Part shown: positions 22,899 to 33,067 of the stretch, in pieces
Layout of the letters: every line of letters starts with the position of its first letter
Position numbering within the stretch: the stretch's first letter is position 1
Assembly: GCA_034359265.1 (NCBI GenBank)
Contig: CP136892.1
Span: forward strand, 15,362,501 to 15,426,500
Direction of reading: 5' to 3'
DNA: 64,000 bases
Source: Canna indica
Taxonomy: Eukaryota; Streptophyta; Magnoliopsida; Zingiberales; Cannaceae
The notes under the pieces: generated by a model
Told to the model about the DNA's origin: nothing
Database searches by the model: none
The model's input: only the letters and a program-made list of their open reading frames with translations
Position numbers and translations under genes: made by a program

Positions 22899-24539
22899 TC
22901 ATTTGAGTGTAGTGTCTCCCCCTACATTTAAGCATGTAAACTTTGGTACCCAAATTTCTTTGGATCTTTGGGGGTTAGAAACTTTTGGAACCCAAAGTGA
23001 CTTAGCATCGGGGTTCCTTTTCAAGACACAATCCCTAATCATATGTCCATACATGTCACAACATAGACAATGACCCTTAAATCTAGTAGATGCATGAGGA
23101 TGGACATGAAGGTGTGGATGAGCATGGAAAGATACTTTAGAAGATTTTGCATGAGAGGCATGAGCATACATATTTTTAATTTTATCGTTTAATGAAAGCA
23201 ACTCATTCTTTAGTGATAACATGCCAACATTCAAATTTTTAATTTGTAAGCATAATGAGGCATTTTCTATTTTCAATGAGTCATTCAAATTTTGTAGATC
23301 TACATTTTTCTTTTCTAAGAAACTTTTATCATTTTCCAAGCATTTAACTTTTCCTTTTAAGTCATTACAAGAGAGCAAAAGATCATCATTTTCTTGTTCT
23401 AATAACTTATTTTCCTTTCTAAGTTCCTTAAATCTTTTTCTAATAACATCAAATTCTTCATACATATGCTCAATTTCATTTTCTAATTTTATATGTGTAA
23501 AGACATTTTCGCCTATAGTAATAGTGGGTACCTCATTGTCCTTTGTCATGAAACAAAGGTTAGTATTTTCCTTTGAGCTTTCTCCCCACTTGAAGGTGAT
23601 GATGACTCGCTTTCATCCCAAGTAGCCATTAGTGTCTTCTTATTTACCCTTCTTCTTTTGTCTTTCTTTGAGGATGATGAGGAGGTGAGCTTGATCTTAG
23701 GACAATCGCTTTCCAAGTGTTCGGGCTTGTTGCATTGGAAACACATGATTCTATTTTTGCCCTTCTTCTTCTTGAGAGGCTTTCCCATTAGTTTCATCAA
23801 CATCTGTCCAAGGTGAATCATATCCTCGTGATACTTGGATTCTTCATTCTATGATGATGATGAGGTCATAGCACCAAATGATGCTTTTAAGGCAATATTC
23901 TTGCCTTTGGGGGCATCTTCCTTCCTTTTTGCCTTCATATGGATCTCATGGGTCATGAGGGATCCATTGAGTTTGGTGAGCTTCATGGTGCCAAGATTCT
24001 TGGCCTCCATGATAGCAACCACCTTTGGCTCCCATACTTTGGGAAGTGATCGAAGAAGCTTCCTCATTTTTTCTTCCTCTTGTATGTCCCTTCCAAGGTT
24101 AGATAAAGTATTGACAATATTTTGAAAATGGGCATACATTTGATCTACATTCTCATGAGTATGCATTTTAAAGAGTTCATAGTCATGCATAAGCAAATTT
24201 ATTTTGGACTCTTTAACTTGGGTTGTTCCCTCATGAGTAGTTTCTCAAATATGCCAAATATTACAGATTTAAACATGATATTCTATTGAACTCATTTATA
24301 GATAAACCACAATGTAATGCATTCACTGCTTTGGCATTTGAATTAAACAATTTGATCTCTTCTCGAGACCAATCATCCATGCTCTTAGAGGGTAGCTCAT
24401 GAATAGTTCTCCAAGCATCTAATCCTAGGGATTGCAAGAAAATACTCATCCTAGTTTTCCAATAGGGATAATTGTTTCCATCAGAAAGAGGTGGTGCATG
24501 AGTTGAAAACCCTTGACCTAGTATGATACTAGAATCCAT
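22899..24539 (-). pseudogene. Gag of copy A (two zinc knuckles, long coiled coil), frameshifted
   Basis: Gag forms the virus-like particle and binds the element's RNA. Four frame segments are visible in order: 24539-24261 with the N-terminal domain (NYPYWKTRMSIFLQSLGLDAW), 24196-23849 (UBN2-like, with LLRSLPKVWEPKV), 23821-23546 with a CCHC knuckle CFQCNKPEHLESDC, and 23549-22899, a 216-codon segment with a charged coiled coil and a second CCHC knuckle CLCCDMYGHMIRDC. It ends with a conserved IWVPK...GG tail at the stop near 22899. Stops lie near 24261, 23849 and at the 23546 junction. The start follows the primer site by about 30 bp. Confidence 0.85.
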
Positions 24540-24572
24540 AAGTGTAGGTTAGATGGTTAAATCTATAATCTT

Positions 24573-24584
24573 GCTCTGATACCA
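24573..24584 (-). other. Primer-binding site of copy A (tRNA-iMet)
   Basis: On the minus strand TGGTATCAGAGC follows the LTR end after the two bases AT, the same spacing as in copies B and C. Confidence 0.9.
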
Positions 24585-24586
24585 AT

Positions 24587-25941
24587 TGTTGAATGAATAT
24601 CCACACTAGAATGAGGGGTTGAATAGTGTTGGATTAATTTTAACTTTAATTTAATTTCTTTTAAATCAATTCCAATTTCAACCGAAACTAAGTGCGACTA
24701 AATGCTATTTGTTAGCAAGTATGAAAAGCAATTATAAGCAATCAAACAAGGCAATGCAAACATAAGAGATTATAGTGGTTCGGCCAACGTCGCATACTCC
24801 ACTACCTTGGCTCTCCACCAAGGATTTCTAACCAACCCATTTATAGATAATGTGTTTCCCTTTGAATACAACCGAGGACTCGCTTCTCAACCCTTTGAGA
24901 ATGCCTCACATCCTATTCACCTAGGCAAAATACAATTCTACAAAGAAAACCCTAAGGTGTTTAACCTAGCACGCCTAGCAAGCTAACAATGGAAATATAG
25001 TTTAATAACAAGAAAAATAACAACAAAGGAGCTAAGAATTAAACCACCCAAGTGAGCTCCCTTGCAAAGCCTCTAACTCGTCAAGATGTAGAGCTCGAAG
25101 TGAAGCCAGAGATTAGGCGGAATGATTGCTTCGAGTAGATGAACAATCGTTGAAGCTTGCGCGATGAAATCCACTTGGGAAGGCTCGAAAACACTTTAGG
25201 AGAACTTCAACGAATGGTTTTAGAGGCTCTTGGAAGCCGGAGATGAGGCGAAATGATTGGTTCGAGTAGATGAACAATCGTCGAAGCTTGTGCGATGAAA
25301 TCCACTTGGGAAGGCTCGAAAACACTTTAGGATATCTTCAATGAATGGTTTTAGAGGCTATTGGATGTCTGGTGAGGGATATTTATAACCCCTCACTCGG
25401 CAGCTCCACCCAACGGGCATTTTTTTGCCCGTTGGGGACGCTCGGTCGCTTGTCGATCGATCGACTGATCGGCTGCCCAAGCGTCCGCGATAATCTGCCG
25501 CTTTTGGGTATACTTCGGTTGATCAACCGGTTGACCGAATTGGCTACTGCCAATTTTTTACCACATTCGGTCGACCGAATTGGCTACTGCCAATTTTTGG
25601 CTTCATTCGGTCGATCGAACCTGGGCTGAGACTATTTCTTCGAGTTTTCTTCTTGCGCGCTTCGCTTCCGGGTTCCATTACCAAGTCTTGACTTAGATAA
25701 TATTATAATTAGGCTTGAGATATATACCAAGAGATATATTACATGGATTTTATTTCTAACTCTAGATCTTCTACTCGATCTATGGCGGAGCCATTTTTGC
25801 AGATTCTTATTTTTCTTCGAACGAACTTCGTGCGCATATCGTAACCTCAACCTGAGATCAAACACTTGATAAACTCATTAGAATAAGTTTGTTATCATCA
25901 AAATTAAGATGATGACCAAGGTTAAAAATCTTAGGCCAATA
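24587..25941 (-). repeat. 5' LTR of copy A
   Basis: This 1355-bp direct repeat of 16875-18240 has its native start at 25941, decayed to TATTGGCC. The palindrome array lies at about 25440-25620. Confidence 0.9.
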
Positions 25942-26522
25942 ATTTATCATTGACATTCACTATAAAACGTTATTAGAATAATTGAACAAAATGCTTAACG
26001 GAATGAAGAATATACGAATAACCGCGTCTTCAAGAACACATCAGAATAACAATTTTTTTGAAAATAAACTGAGGCGAGACGCCACACGATGCATTTCATG
26101 AGCGTTGAAATATACAACATAGTGGTTTGGGATTACACCCAACCCTCCTATCTTAAAACAAATTTACAAAAAAAAACTATTTCTGTAGTAAAAATATTTC
26201 AAGTACAACAACAATAATGTATATAAAAAAGTCATTCATTCAGGGGTATAATTGGCAAAAAAAAATGTGAGAAATATAAATTCTCTTATTTAATTGATAG
26301 AAAATATAAAAAAGAAACAAATATACTTCCCACCAAACGTAGAAAATAACTTAATCAATTATTCCTAAACATGTTTTACTTCACATATTTTTCATATGTA
26401 AAAGTACAAAAAAATACCTTCAAGGCTTAATAGTATTTTTTATATTACCTTGATAATTATCTAATATATACCTAATACATAACTAAAATGTATATACAGG
26501 TAACAAGTATAATATTATATAG
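25942..26522. other. AT-rich intergenic DNA, no gene seen
   Basis: The first 35 bp (ATTGACATTCACTA...ACGTTATT) resemble the 30 bp just left of copy A at 16847-16874. The rest is AT-rich without open frames or structure that I can support. Confidence 0.5.
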
Positions 26523-26789
26523 GATAACGTACAATCTAGTCCCTAAATATAATTAAGTTTTCATAGTGATCCCTAAAAAAATTCGATAAATGTCCCTCTA
26601 ATTAAAACATGACTCGAGCAAAATAGTTCGATTCAAGAGCTTTTTTGGCCGAGTCAACCCAGCTATTTTGCCTAAGTCAGAGATTATTTTATCCGAGTCA
26701 TGTTTTAGAGGGACCACATTGGCCAAGTTTTTTTTGAGGGATCACTCTGAAAACTCGACTATATTTGAGTGACCAAATTGTACGTTATC
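26523..26789. repeat. MITE with about 105-bp terminal inverted repeats
   Basis: The 267-bp element starts GATAACGTACAATCTAGTCC and ends with its complement GACCAAATTGTACGTTATC. Inverted similarity extends about 105 bp from each end (GTGATCCCT / AGGGATCAC; CATGACTCG / CGAGTCATG), so nearly the whole element folds back. No target duplication was clear. Confidence 0.8.
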
Positions 26790-26994
26790 TCTATCATATA
26801 TTATATTTTTGATATTATAATATTAAGTTTTATTAGCATGATGGTGTTATAATTGGGTGCTTCATGAGTAGGTAGTTAAATTAGACAAGATATAGAGTTA
26901 ATTTTTAAGAAATTACAATTTTTGTACAAATTGACAAGATATAGAGTTAATTTTTAAGAAGTCGCAATTTTTGTAAGTATGAACCAAATAAATC

Positions 26995-27310
26995 CCTCAG
27001 GCCTCATCTGGATTAAGGAGGTGGATCCACTGCTTGTTGCAACAATGAATAAGAATCAGGTCAGAAATTGAGTGAATTTTTTTTGGCCCAAATTTACCAT
27101 TGGTCTGATTTAAAAAACCTGAGGAGGAGTGAATTTAGGGCTCAAATTTATAATGTATGAATTTCATATCGTATCTATGCTTTTTATTATATGTCAAAAC
27201 AAACATATGATATGATTTCAAAAAAATTTCTTAGATTTCTATCTTATTTTTATTCATCTTAAATCTTATCTCATTTAAATCATATCCCGCAAACAAACAT
27301 GGTCTTACAC
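26995..27310 (+). repeat. Tourist-like MITE candidate, copy 1
   Basis: This starts AGGCCTCATCTGG and ends CAAACAAACATGGTCTTA, a GGCCTCGTTTG-type inverted terminus. Sequence related to it lies in opposite orientation at about 29525-29812. The superfamily is inferred from the ends only. Confidence 0.5.
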
Positions 27311-28644
27311 TTTTTTTTCCCAAGTAACTAACTTTCATTTCTTTTATATGAATTTTTTTTTATACAATCTTTTATATGAATATTGATGAGATTACTCGCT
27401 CCTTAATTTTATTATTTAATAATTTGGATTTTTTTAGTTCTACTAATATTTTACAAACTTTTACCATTTTTGAATTTTATGTTAAGAATACTCATACATT
27501 TATACATAGATTTTTGCGTAGGAAGATCCCTAATTTTCATTTTTTTAAAATTAATGGAGCTCTTATTTTTTTTAAACAGGGGAGCTTCCAACCAATTTTT
27601 GTAATGACTAAAATACAAGCATGCTAATATAATAAAAAACAAATGATTAAAATATAATTTTGCAATATTCAAACATATTAAAAGAGTGAATAAATTTGAT
27701 TTGCGTCAAAACTTCTCGAAGAAATCTCTAATAAGTATTTTCCACCCATTTAAATATGAGTATATATATTTTGATATGCATAAGAATATGACAAATATGA
27801 TATGATAATTTTAAAAAATAAAAATTATCGAAAAACACATATTAATATATTAAATTCATAAAAAATAAATAATAATCCCGTGAGAAGTAAATTGTTGAAC
27901 TGAACACTATATAAAAGATTTTTTTTTTGTAAAATTGCAATTTACTTATGTCAACCAAACATATTTATGATATTTTTCAACAATATTTTTTTCTTGTTAC
28001 TCCAATTCAGAGTCACAAGATGCTGTCATAATGATACAAGACTAAAAAATTATCGCAATATCCTCTACCCACCTCAAAATCTTAATGACACGTTTGTTAC
28101 ACGAGATATGAGCGATGGATAGAATTTGTCAAATCCTATCTGTCGTTTGCTACGAACTTTGAATATCATTTAAGTTGGATATGACTGGATCTAAATATGA
28201 TTCTAATGGGATATAGATATCCTTCCGATGGGGTGAGAATTAAAATCCCTGAATTTTTTTTCTTCTCTTGTCATTTAAGTTAAATATTTATGATAAGACA
28301 ATTTTAATTCAAATTTTAGAAATATTTTATTAATTTATTATTATTATTATTGTTGTTGTTGTGGTGGTGGTGTTAAAATAATTATTTAAATTTAATTTCA
28401 TATTTTTCAAATAAAAAATTAGTAAAATTAAATTTAAGTATCAAATTATTAATATCCGGCTCTTTTATCCGGAGCCAACACAAATATATGATTTCAAAAT
28501 CCTATCTTTTATGATCTTTTTATCTGAGATTTCAACAAACATCGGATAGAATATAAGTTTATCTTGATTAATTTCAACTGAATTTTTATCCAACTGAAAT
28601 TATATGCATATATACTAAAGTTATTGTCTAATATTCTACAAAAT
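27311..28644. other. AT-rich intergenic DNA, possible decayed MITE at 28075-28560
   Basis: No coding sequence is convincing; the open frame near 27376-27672 is poly-T driven. A stretch starting CACGTTTGTTACACG (28083) and ending near CAAACATCGG (28548) has GTTTG / CAAAC termini and may be another decayed Tourist-like element. A short (ATT)n-(GTT)n-(GTG)n microsatellite lies at about 28340-28370. Confidence 0.4.
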
Positions 28645-28657
28645 AGATGAACTATTT

Positions 28658-28794
28658 TTTTTCAAAGAAAGCGAGTTCCACACAAGGTGAAAAATTTATA
28701 TAAAGAAAACCTAACTGAGGTTCGAATCTCAGACCTCTAAGCAACTTATAAGATGTTGCCATCATACCAATTTTGCTAGTCATAATTGGCAAAC
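28658..28794 (-). mobile_element. tRNA-derived SINE with 13-bp target duplication
   Basis: The 137-bp element on the minus strand has an A-box-like TAGCAAAATTGG and a B-box-like AGATTCGAACCTC about 45 bp later, the internal RNA polymerase III promoter of tRNA-derived SINEs, and ends in a short A run. A perfect 13-bp duplication AGATGAACTATTT flanks it (28645-28657 and 28795-28807), proving a target-primed insertion. It encodes no protein and would have depended on LINE reverse transcriptase. Confidence 0.85.
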
Positions 28795-28807
28795 AGATGA
28801 ACTATTT

Positions 28808-29524
28808 GCGAAACGAACAAAATCCTAAATGTATAAATAATAAACATAACGAGACAATAACTACTCTTCACTCGCTGATTCAGGGATGAGTATATATATA
28901 TTTCAATAAGCATTAAGAGACCAAAATAATTCATTTGACTCAAAACTCACGAGGAAATCACCAATATTATTAAGCTCAAATCAAAGACAAGCATAACAAT
29001 CATATATACACATGCTAAGTTTATATTATTATTTAATTTTTTTTTTCAAATAATACTTATCGTCATCGCATAAGTAAAAATTGTATTGAAAGAGAATAAA
29101 ATGTGATTCACATCAAATCATCAATAATTATTTCACACTTAATTTAGTCTTGACTCTTGAGTGTATGAATGATAAACATGTTAGTATAGTAAAAAAACAA
29201 ACAAACGTGACTACTTTGCATCATAGAATGATAAGAGATGAGTACATAAAAGGAGAAATGTTATAAACGGGGATTAAGCAATAGTTTATTAGTATAATTT
29301 AACTCAAACGGTCATTTTTATACTCAACATTATGATATATTTGTTTTATTGGATACGAAAAGATTGAATTGGATAATAAATAAGGAATAATTGAATATAA
29401 ATTTTTAAAATTCGGTGTACATCGAATATAAATATTCTTCTATTCACATTTTATTTTAATCTATGCACTAAACAAACAATGAATATTAATCAATCCCCTA
29501 TCATATCATTCATTATCCTATGAG
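28808..29524. other. AT-rich intergenic DNA, no gene seen
   Basis: No open frame, RNA gene or clear repeat could be supported in this stretch. Confidence 0.4.
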
Positions 29525-29812
29525 GCAAAGATGCTCTTATTAATAATTTGGGTGAGATAAAATTTAAGATAAATAAGGATGAGATAAAATTCCAAGAGAA
29601 TTTTTTAAAATCATGTCCTATGTTTATTTTGGCATAGGATAAAAAAATATGAATTCGATATGAAATCTATATCTTGTGAATTTGGACCCTAAACCCTTCT
29701 CCTCCTCTGGATTTCTAAATCAAGCTAGCAGTGGATTTGAGCCAAAATAAATCCACCCATTTTTTAACCTAAATCTTATTCATTGCTGCAAACGAGGCCT
29801 AACTGGATAATG
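29525..29812 (-). repeat. Tourist-like MITE candidate, copy 2, inverted relative to copy 1
   Basis: The stretch ends CTGCAAACGAGGCCTAA and shares blocks such as GAGATAAAATTTAAGATAAA with the reverse complement of 26995-27310, and a TTATTCATTGCTGCAA block. Divergence is considerable. Confidence 0.45.
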
Positions 29813-30160
29813 CTAATTTACACTGTCTTATTTCGGTGGGAAATTTAAGTCAAACTAAGATGAGAAAATATTTAACCTGGGATGTTTTTGTACGTCAAAA
29901 ACTATAAAAAAGATGCGTTTTTATGTCAAAAATAATTATCCAAAATCATAATATGGATCAGAAATTTTTTTGGATCCATAACAAGGATCCGAAAATTCTC
30001 TTATGGATCCAAAAATTTCCAGATCCACAACTTTTTTCTACAAATCCCTGAAATACCCTCAGTTTCTAGATCCAGACTTATGTAAAAGTCCAGAACCTAT
30101 TATATTTTTAAAAAGTTCTAGATATTATTAACAATATACGAAATAAATTCATTAAAAATA

Positions 30161-31293
30161 GAGTAAATACCCAAAAAATATGAACTTTGGACCTTTTTCC
30201 CATTTTTAGCATAAACTTTTTTCGTTAGCAAGAAAATACACGAACTGTCATCCTGTTACCCCGTTTAGCACGCTCCGTCATTTTTATCGATTTTTGCTGA
30301 TGTGGCACATTAACGACGACGACGTGATAAATTTTTCCTATGTGGATTATTACTTTATTATTTTAATCACTTTTATTATTATTTTATTTTAAAAAAATTA
30401 ATATTTTTTCTTGTCATTGACTCACTTGGTCTCCTTCCTCCTCCTGCTCCCAAGCTCCCTGTCGTCCTTTACTTTCACGGGCGGCCGCCTCCGCCCCCTT
30501 CGACGCCATGCAGGCTCACCTCGCCGCCGCCCTCATTGTTGTCATCCTTCCTCCTCTTCCTCAAGTTATTCTCACCTCCCCAAACCAAGAAACGAGCTGC
30601 AGTGCTGCCGCCTGGTCTGCCAAAGCGGGATGAGGTGGAGGCGGTGATGGAAGCGAGCCGATCAAGAAGGGCATTGTCGAGGCAGAATTGTCGCCCACCT
30701 TAGACGAGGTGGAGGCGACCTTCCAGGTGTTCGCCGCCAAGCTACAAAGGGTGCTGCCGAAACTGGGTTTTCGGGAGGCCGCGACACTGGATGCGTGCCG
30801 GTAGATGATCGCCGCGTACGACGAGAACGACGATTGATCCTCCGTTCACTGATCATGCACTGATCCTCCGAATGCCTCGTCGTCGTGCACTGATCCTTCT
30901 CCACATCCTTCTCCTTATGCGAGCTTGATTCATGCGAGTAGTAGCTGTGCCGCTACTTCAAGCTCCTCTAACAGTACTGAACCAGCTGCTTCCCGCACTA
31001 AGAGAAAGCAATAAGGTGCGTGCACAAGACAAATGGACGAGAAATGTATCGGCTGTGCTTCGGCAATGGCGGCGAGGAGCTGGAGTTCTGGAGTTCGCGG
31101 TACGGCTTACAGTGTGGACGCCCAACGAGAGCTAAACGGGGTAAGTGACACGTCAGTAAAAAATGTTAGAAATGACGGTGCGTGCTAAACGAGATAACAG
31201 AATGATAGTTCGTGTATTTTCTTACTAACGGAAAAAGTTTATGCTAAAAATAGAAAAATGCCCAAAGTTCGTATTTTTTTTGGGTATTTGCCC
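30161..31293 (+). mobile_element. Pack-MULE carrying a calmodulin-like gene fragment
   Basis: The 1133-bp element has terminal inverted repeats of about 160 bp (outer end GAGTAAATACCC left, GGGTATTTGCCC right; inner shared block TTAGCATAAACTTTTT) and a 9-bp target duplication TTAAAAATA / TAAAAAATA (30152-30160 and 31294-31302, one mismatch). Long TIRs plus 9-bp duplications define Mutator-like elements. The interior 30411-31135 is markedly GC-rich compared with the surrounding AT-rich DNA and derives from a host gene. There is no transposase. Confidence 0.85.
30507..30838 (+). pseudogene. Captured calmodulin-like (EF-hand) gene fragment
   Basis: One frame after 30507 encodes a hydrophobic N-terminus (MQAHLAAALIVVIL), another a KLFSPPQTKKRAAVLPPG stretch, and from about 30665 a frame reads LSPTLDEVEATFQVFAAKL, LQRVLPKLGFREAATLDACR, then after a TAG, MIAAYDENDD and a stop. 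This is the third/fourth EF-hand region of plant calmodulin-like proteins of the CML45/46 type with an N-terminal membrane segment. In that family EF-hands bind Ca2+; here the first loop is shortened and the last loop is cut after the DENDD start, so no functional protein is expected. The parent is inferred from pattern, not from a search. Confidence 0.65.
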
Positions 31294-31545
31294 TAAAAAA
31301 TACTGTATATATCGTAAATTCATAATCATCGTTATAGTTATAAAAAAATGATGAATTTATTTTATTTATTTCGGTTTCACATTTTTTAAAAAGTTTAAAA
31401 TCTACTATTTACCAAACTTTAATTAGTACCAAACCAGAACTCGAGGGTATTTGAGTGATTTTAGAAAAAAAGTTATGAATATGAGAGTTTTCATATCCTT
31501 ATTATGGGTCTGAGAATTTTTTTGATATATTATGTTTTGGGAATG

Positions 31546-32620
31546 AGCAATTTCCTAGAATTGGATTTGGGAATGAGAAATTCCCAAAATCGGATTTGAA
31601 GATGAAAAATTCCCAAAATCGGAATTGAGTGGATCAAATACCTATTTTACCCCTGGCCAAAGTCTCTAACCAGTTGGAGACTTTGGTCAAATTTTTTTTA
31701 AAATATATAAAAAATATTAAAAATAATTTAAATTTATAAAATATTTTTATGATAAAAATAAGATATTAGATAATAAAAAATATATTTTTTAAACTCACTA
31801 ATGTATTAAACACTTTTGTACAAAGTCTATAAATTTAAATTTAAATTAAAAATTATAAAATATTTTGATGTAAAATATTTTTCTAGATCATAATACCTCT
31901 TTTGTATCATTAAAAAATTATTTTATAAATTCAAATATATATTTTTTTAAAAATTATGAAACTATTATAGACTTTGCACAAAAGTCTCTAATAATTTAGA
32001 GATTTTTGTTTATAGTAATTTTATAATTATAAAAAATAAAATTTAATTCACAAAAAAATGTAATATAAAATATGTGCTAGAGTCTATCAAAATATTTTGG
32101 ACAAAAAATATTTCACTATTTTTAATTAAAAATTAGTTTTATAAACTTTGGATAAAAATATCTAATGCATTAGTGACTTTTGCCCAAAGTCTATAACATT
32201 TTTATAATTAAAAAAAAATTAATTAATAAAATATTTTTTTAAATATAAAAGATGTGTTGTGGTTCAAAAAAATATTTTTCATCAAAAATGTTTCACAATT
32301 TTTAATTTAAACTTGGATTTATAGATTTTGTGCAAAACTTTTTAATGATTTAGAGAGTTTGAAAAAATATTTTTTAGACTATAACATCTTATTTTTATTA
32401 TAAATATTTTTTTATAAATTAAAATTGTTTTCTATTATTTTTTTTAATTTTTAATTTTTAATTTTTAATTTTTAACCTGATTAGAGATTTTGATCTAGAA
32501 ATAAAATGGGTATTCAATCTACTTAATTCCGGTTTAAAAATTTCATATGTTTAAATTTGATTTTGGAAATTTCTAATTCTTAAAATCAGGATCGGGAAAT
32601 TGCTCTTTGGGAATTTGCTC
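31546..32620. mobile_element. Non-autonomous TIR element, about 1.07 kb, AT-rich interior
   Basis: The left 130-140 bp (GAGCAATTTCC..., AATTCCCAAAATCGG, GGATCAAATACC, TAGAGACTTTGG) reappears inverted on the right (about 32480-32610: GATTAGAGATTTTGAT, ATGGGTATTCAA, AATTCCGG, GGGAAATTGCTC). Between them is AT-rich DNA with several inverted copies of AAAGTCTCTAA / TTAGAGACTTT. No target duplication was clear and there is no coding sequence. It abuts the previous inverted-repeat element. Confidence 0.65.
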
Positions 32621-32785
32621 AAAGAAAACCTCTAGATTTATAGATAAATAATTTTAAATGAACTTCTCATCCAAGTCAGATTCGGTTCGATCCACTTGCC
32701 AACATCTTTGACCCATTGGGTTGACGGATTGAGTCCAAGTCCGGTCCAGGTGGACCGAGTCAAGTCCAGCTTAATTTGAACCGGT

Positions 32786-33067
32786 TTGGCTCGCGTTTCG
32801 CCCGCTCAACCTGCAACCCTACCAAGTATCACCGCTCCGGGGCGATCGAAGAAAACGGCCGTCGCTGCCGGGTCTCTACAGGAAAGCCGGGACGGGATAA
32901 AGCTATTACCTCAATCCTCAAGTCTGTGGAAATATGTGTCGCTCCTTTCAACCGAGAGGGAGAAGGAAGAAGCGGGAAAGGCGCCTCCTTTGGACTTCTC
33001 CAACTTAAACGTCACTGCCGATGCCGCTTTCTATTCCCGTGGCGCCTCTGATACCCACCGGTACTAG
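32786..33067 (+). CDS. Hypothetical open frame (no ATG), possible first exon
   Basis: A 93-codon GC-rich frame starts at TTG, not ATG, and ends at TAG. It includes STEREKEEAGKAPPLDFSNL and has no family I recognise. The sharp rise in GC over the neighbours and codon-like composition suggest former coding sequence, perhaps an exon or a captured fragment; the missing ATG argues against an intact gene. A second short frame (33209-33421, MAYTKNKVWHNKVERMSGG) follows and could be a later exon or chance. Confidence 0.25.
   Translation: MARVSPAQPATLPSITAPGRSKKTAVAAGSLQESRDGIKLLPQSSSLWKYVSLLSTEREKEEAGKAPPLDFSNLNVTADAAFYSRGASDTHRY

Larger units (their letters stand above)
16875..25941 (-). mobile_element. 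SIRE-like gag-only Copia element, copy A, with nested solo LTR
   Basis: Two direct LTRs (16875-18240 and 24587-25941) bound an interior with a minus-strand tRNA-iMet site, a broken gag (24539-22899), non-coding DNA (22898-21677) and a polypurine tract next to the left LTR. Native ends are TGTTGGCC... and ...CAACA. The flanking 5-mers ATTTG (16870-16874) and ATTTA (25942-25946) match at 4 of 5 bases. There is no pol. The element is about 5.8 kb without the 3220-bp solo LTR at 18452-21671. Confidence 0.85.
29935..31550. mobile_element. Inverted-repeat element interrupted by a Pack-MULE
   Basis: The left arm (about 29935-30075, with CCAAAATCATAATATGGATC at its end) is the inverted copy of the right arm (about 31430-31550, ending ATATATTATGTTTTGG). 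The arms share ATTTTTTTGGATC, AAAAAAGTT and GAGGGTATTT blocks. The Pack-MULE at 30161-31293 lies between them and is therefore the younger insertion. Sequence like the outer arm also occurs near 51905-51980. Confidence 0.65.

Noticed and set aside
23221..24125. Plus-strand frames of 134 and 96 codons opposite the gag of copy A
   Set aside because: Antisense shadows of the Gag coiled coil and knuckle region.
27376..27672. 83- and 73-codon frames on opposite strands
   Set aside because: Phe/Ile/Lys-rich translation of AT-rich DNA, both strands open, no family.
28658..28794. Functional tRNA gene
   Set aside because: Only A- and B-box-like parts are tRNA-like; no cloverleaf with paired acceptor stem, and a poly-A end with target duplication shows a SINE.
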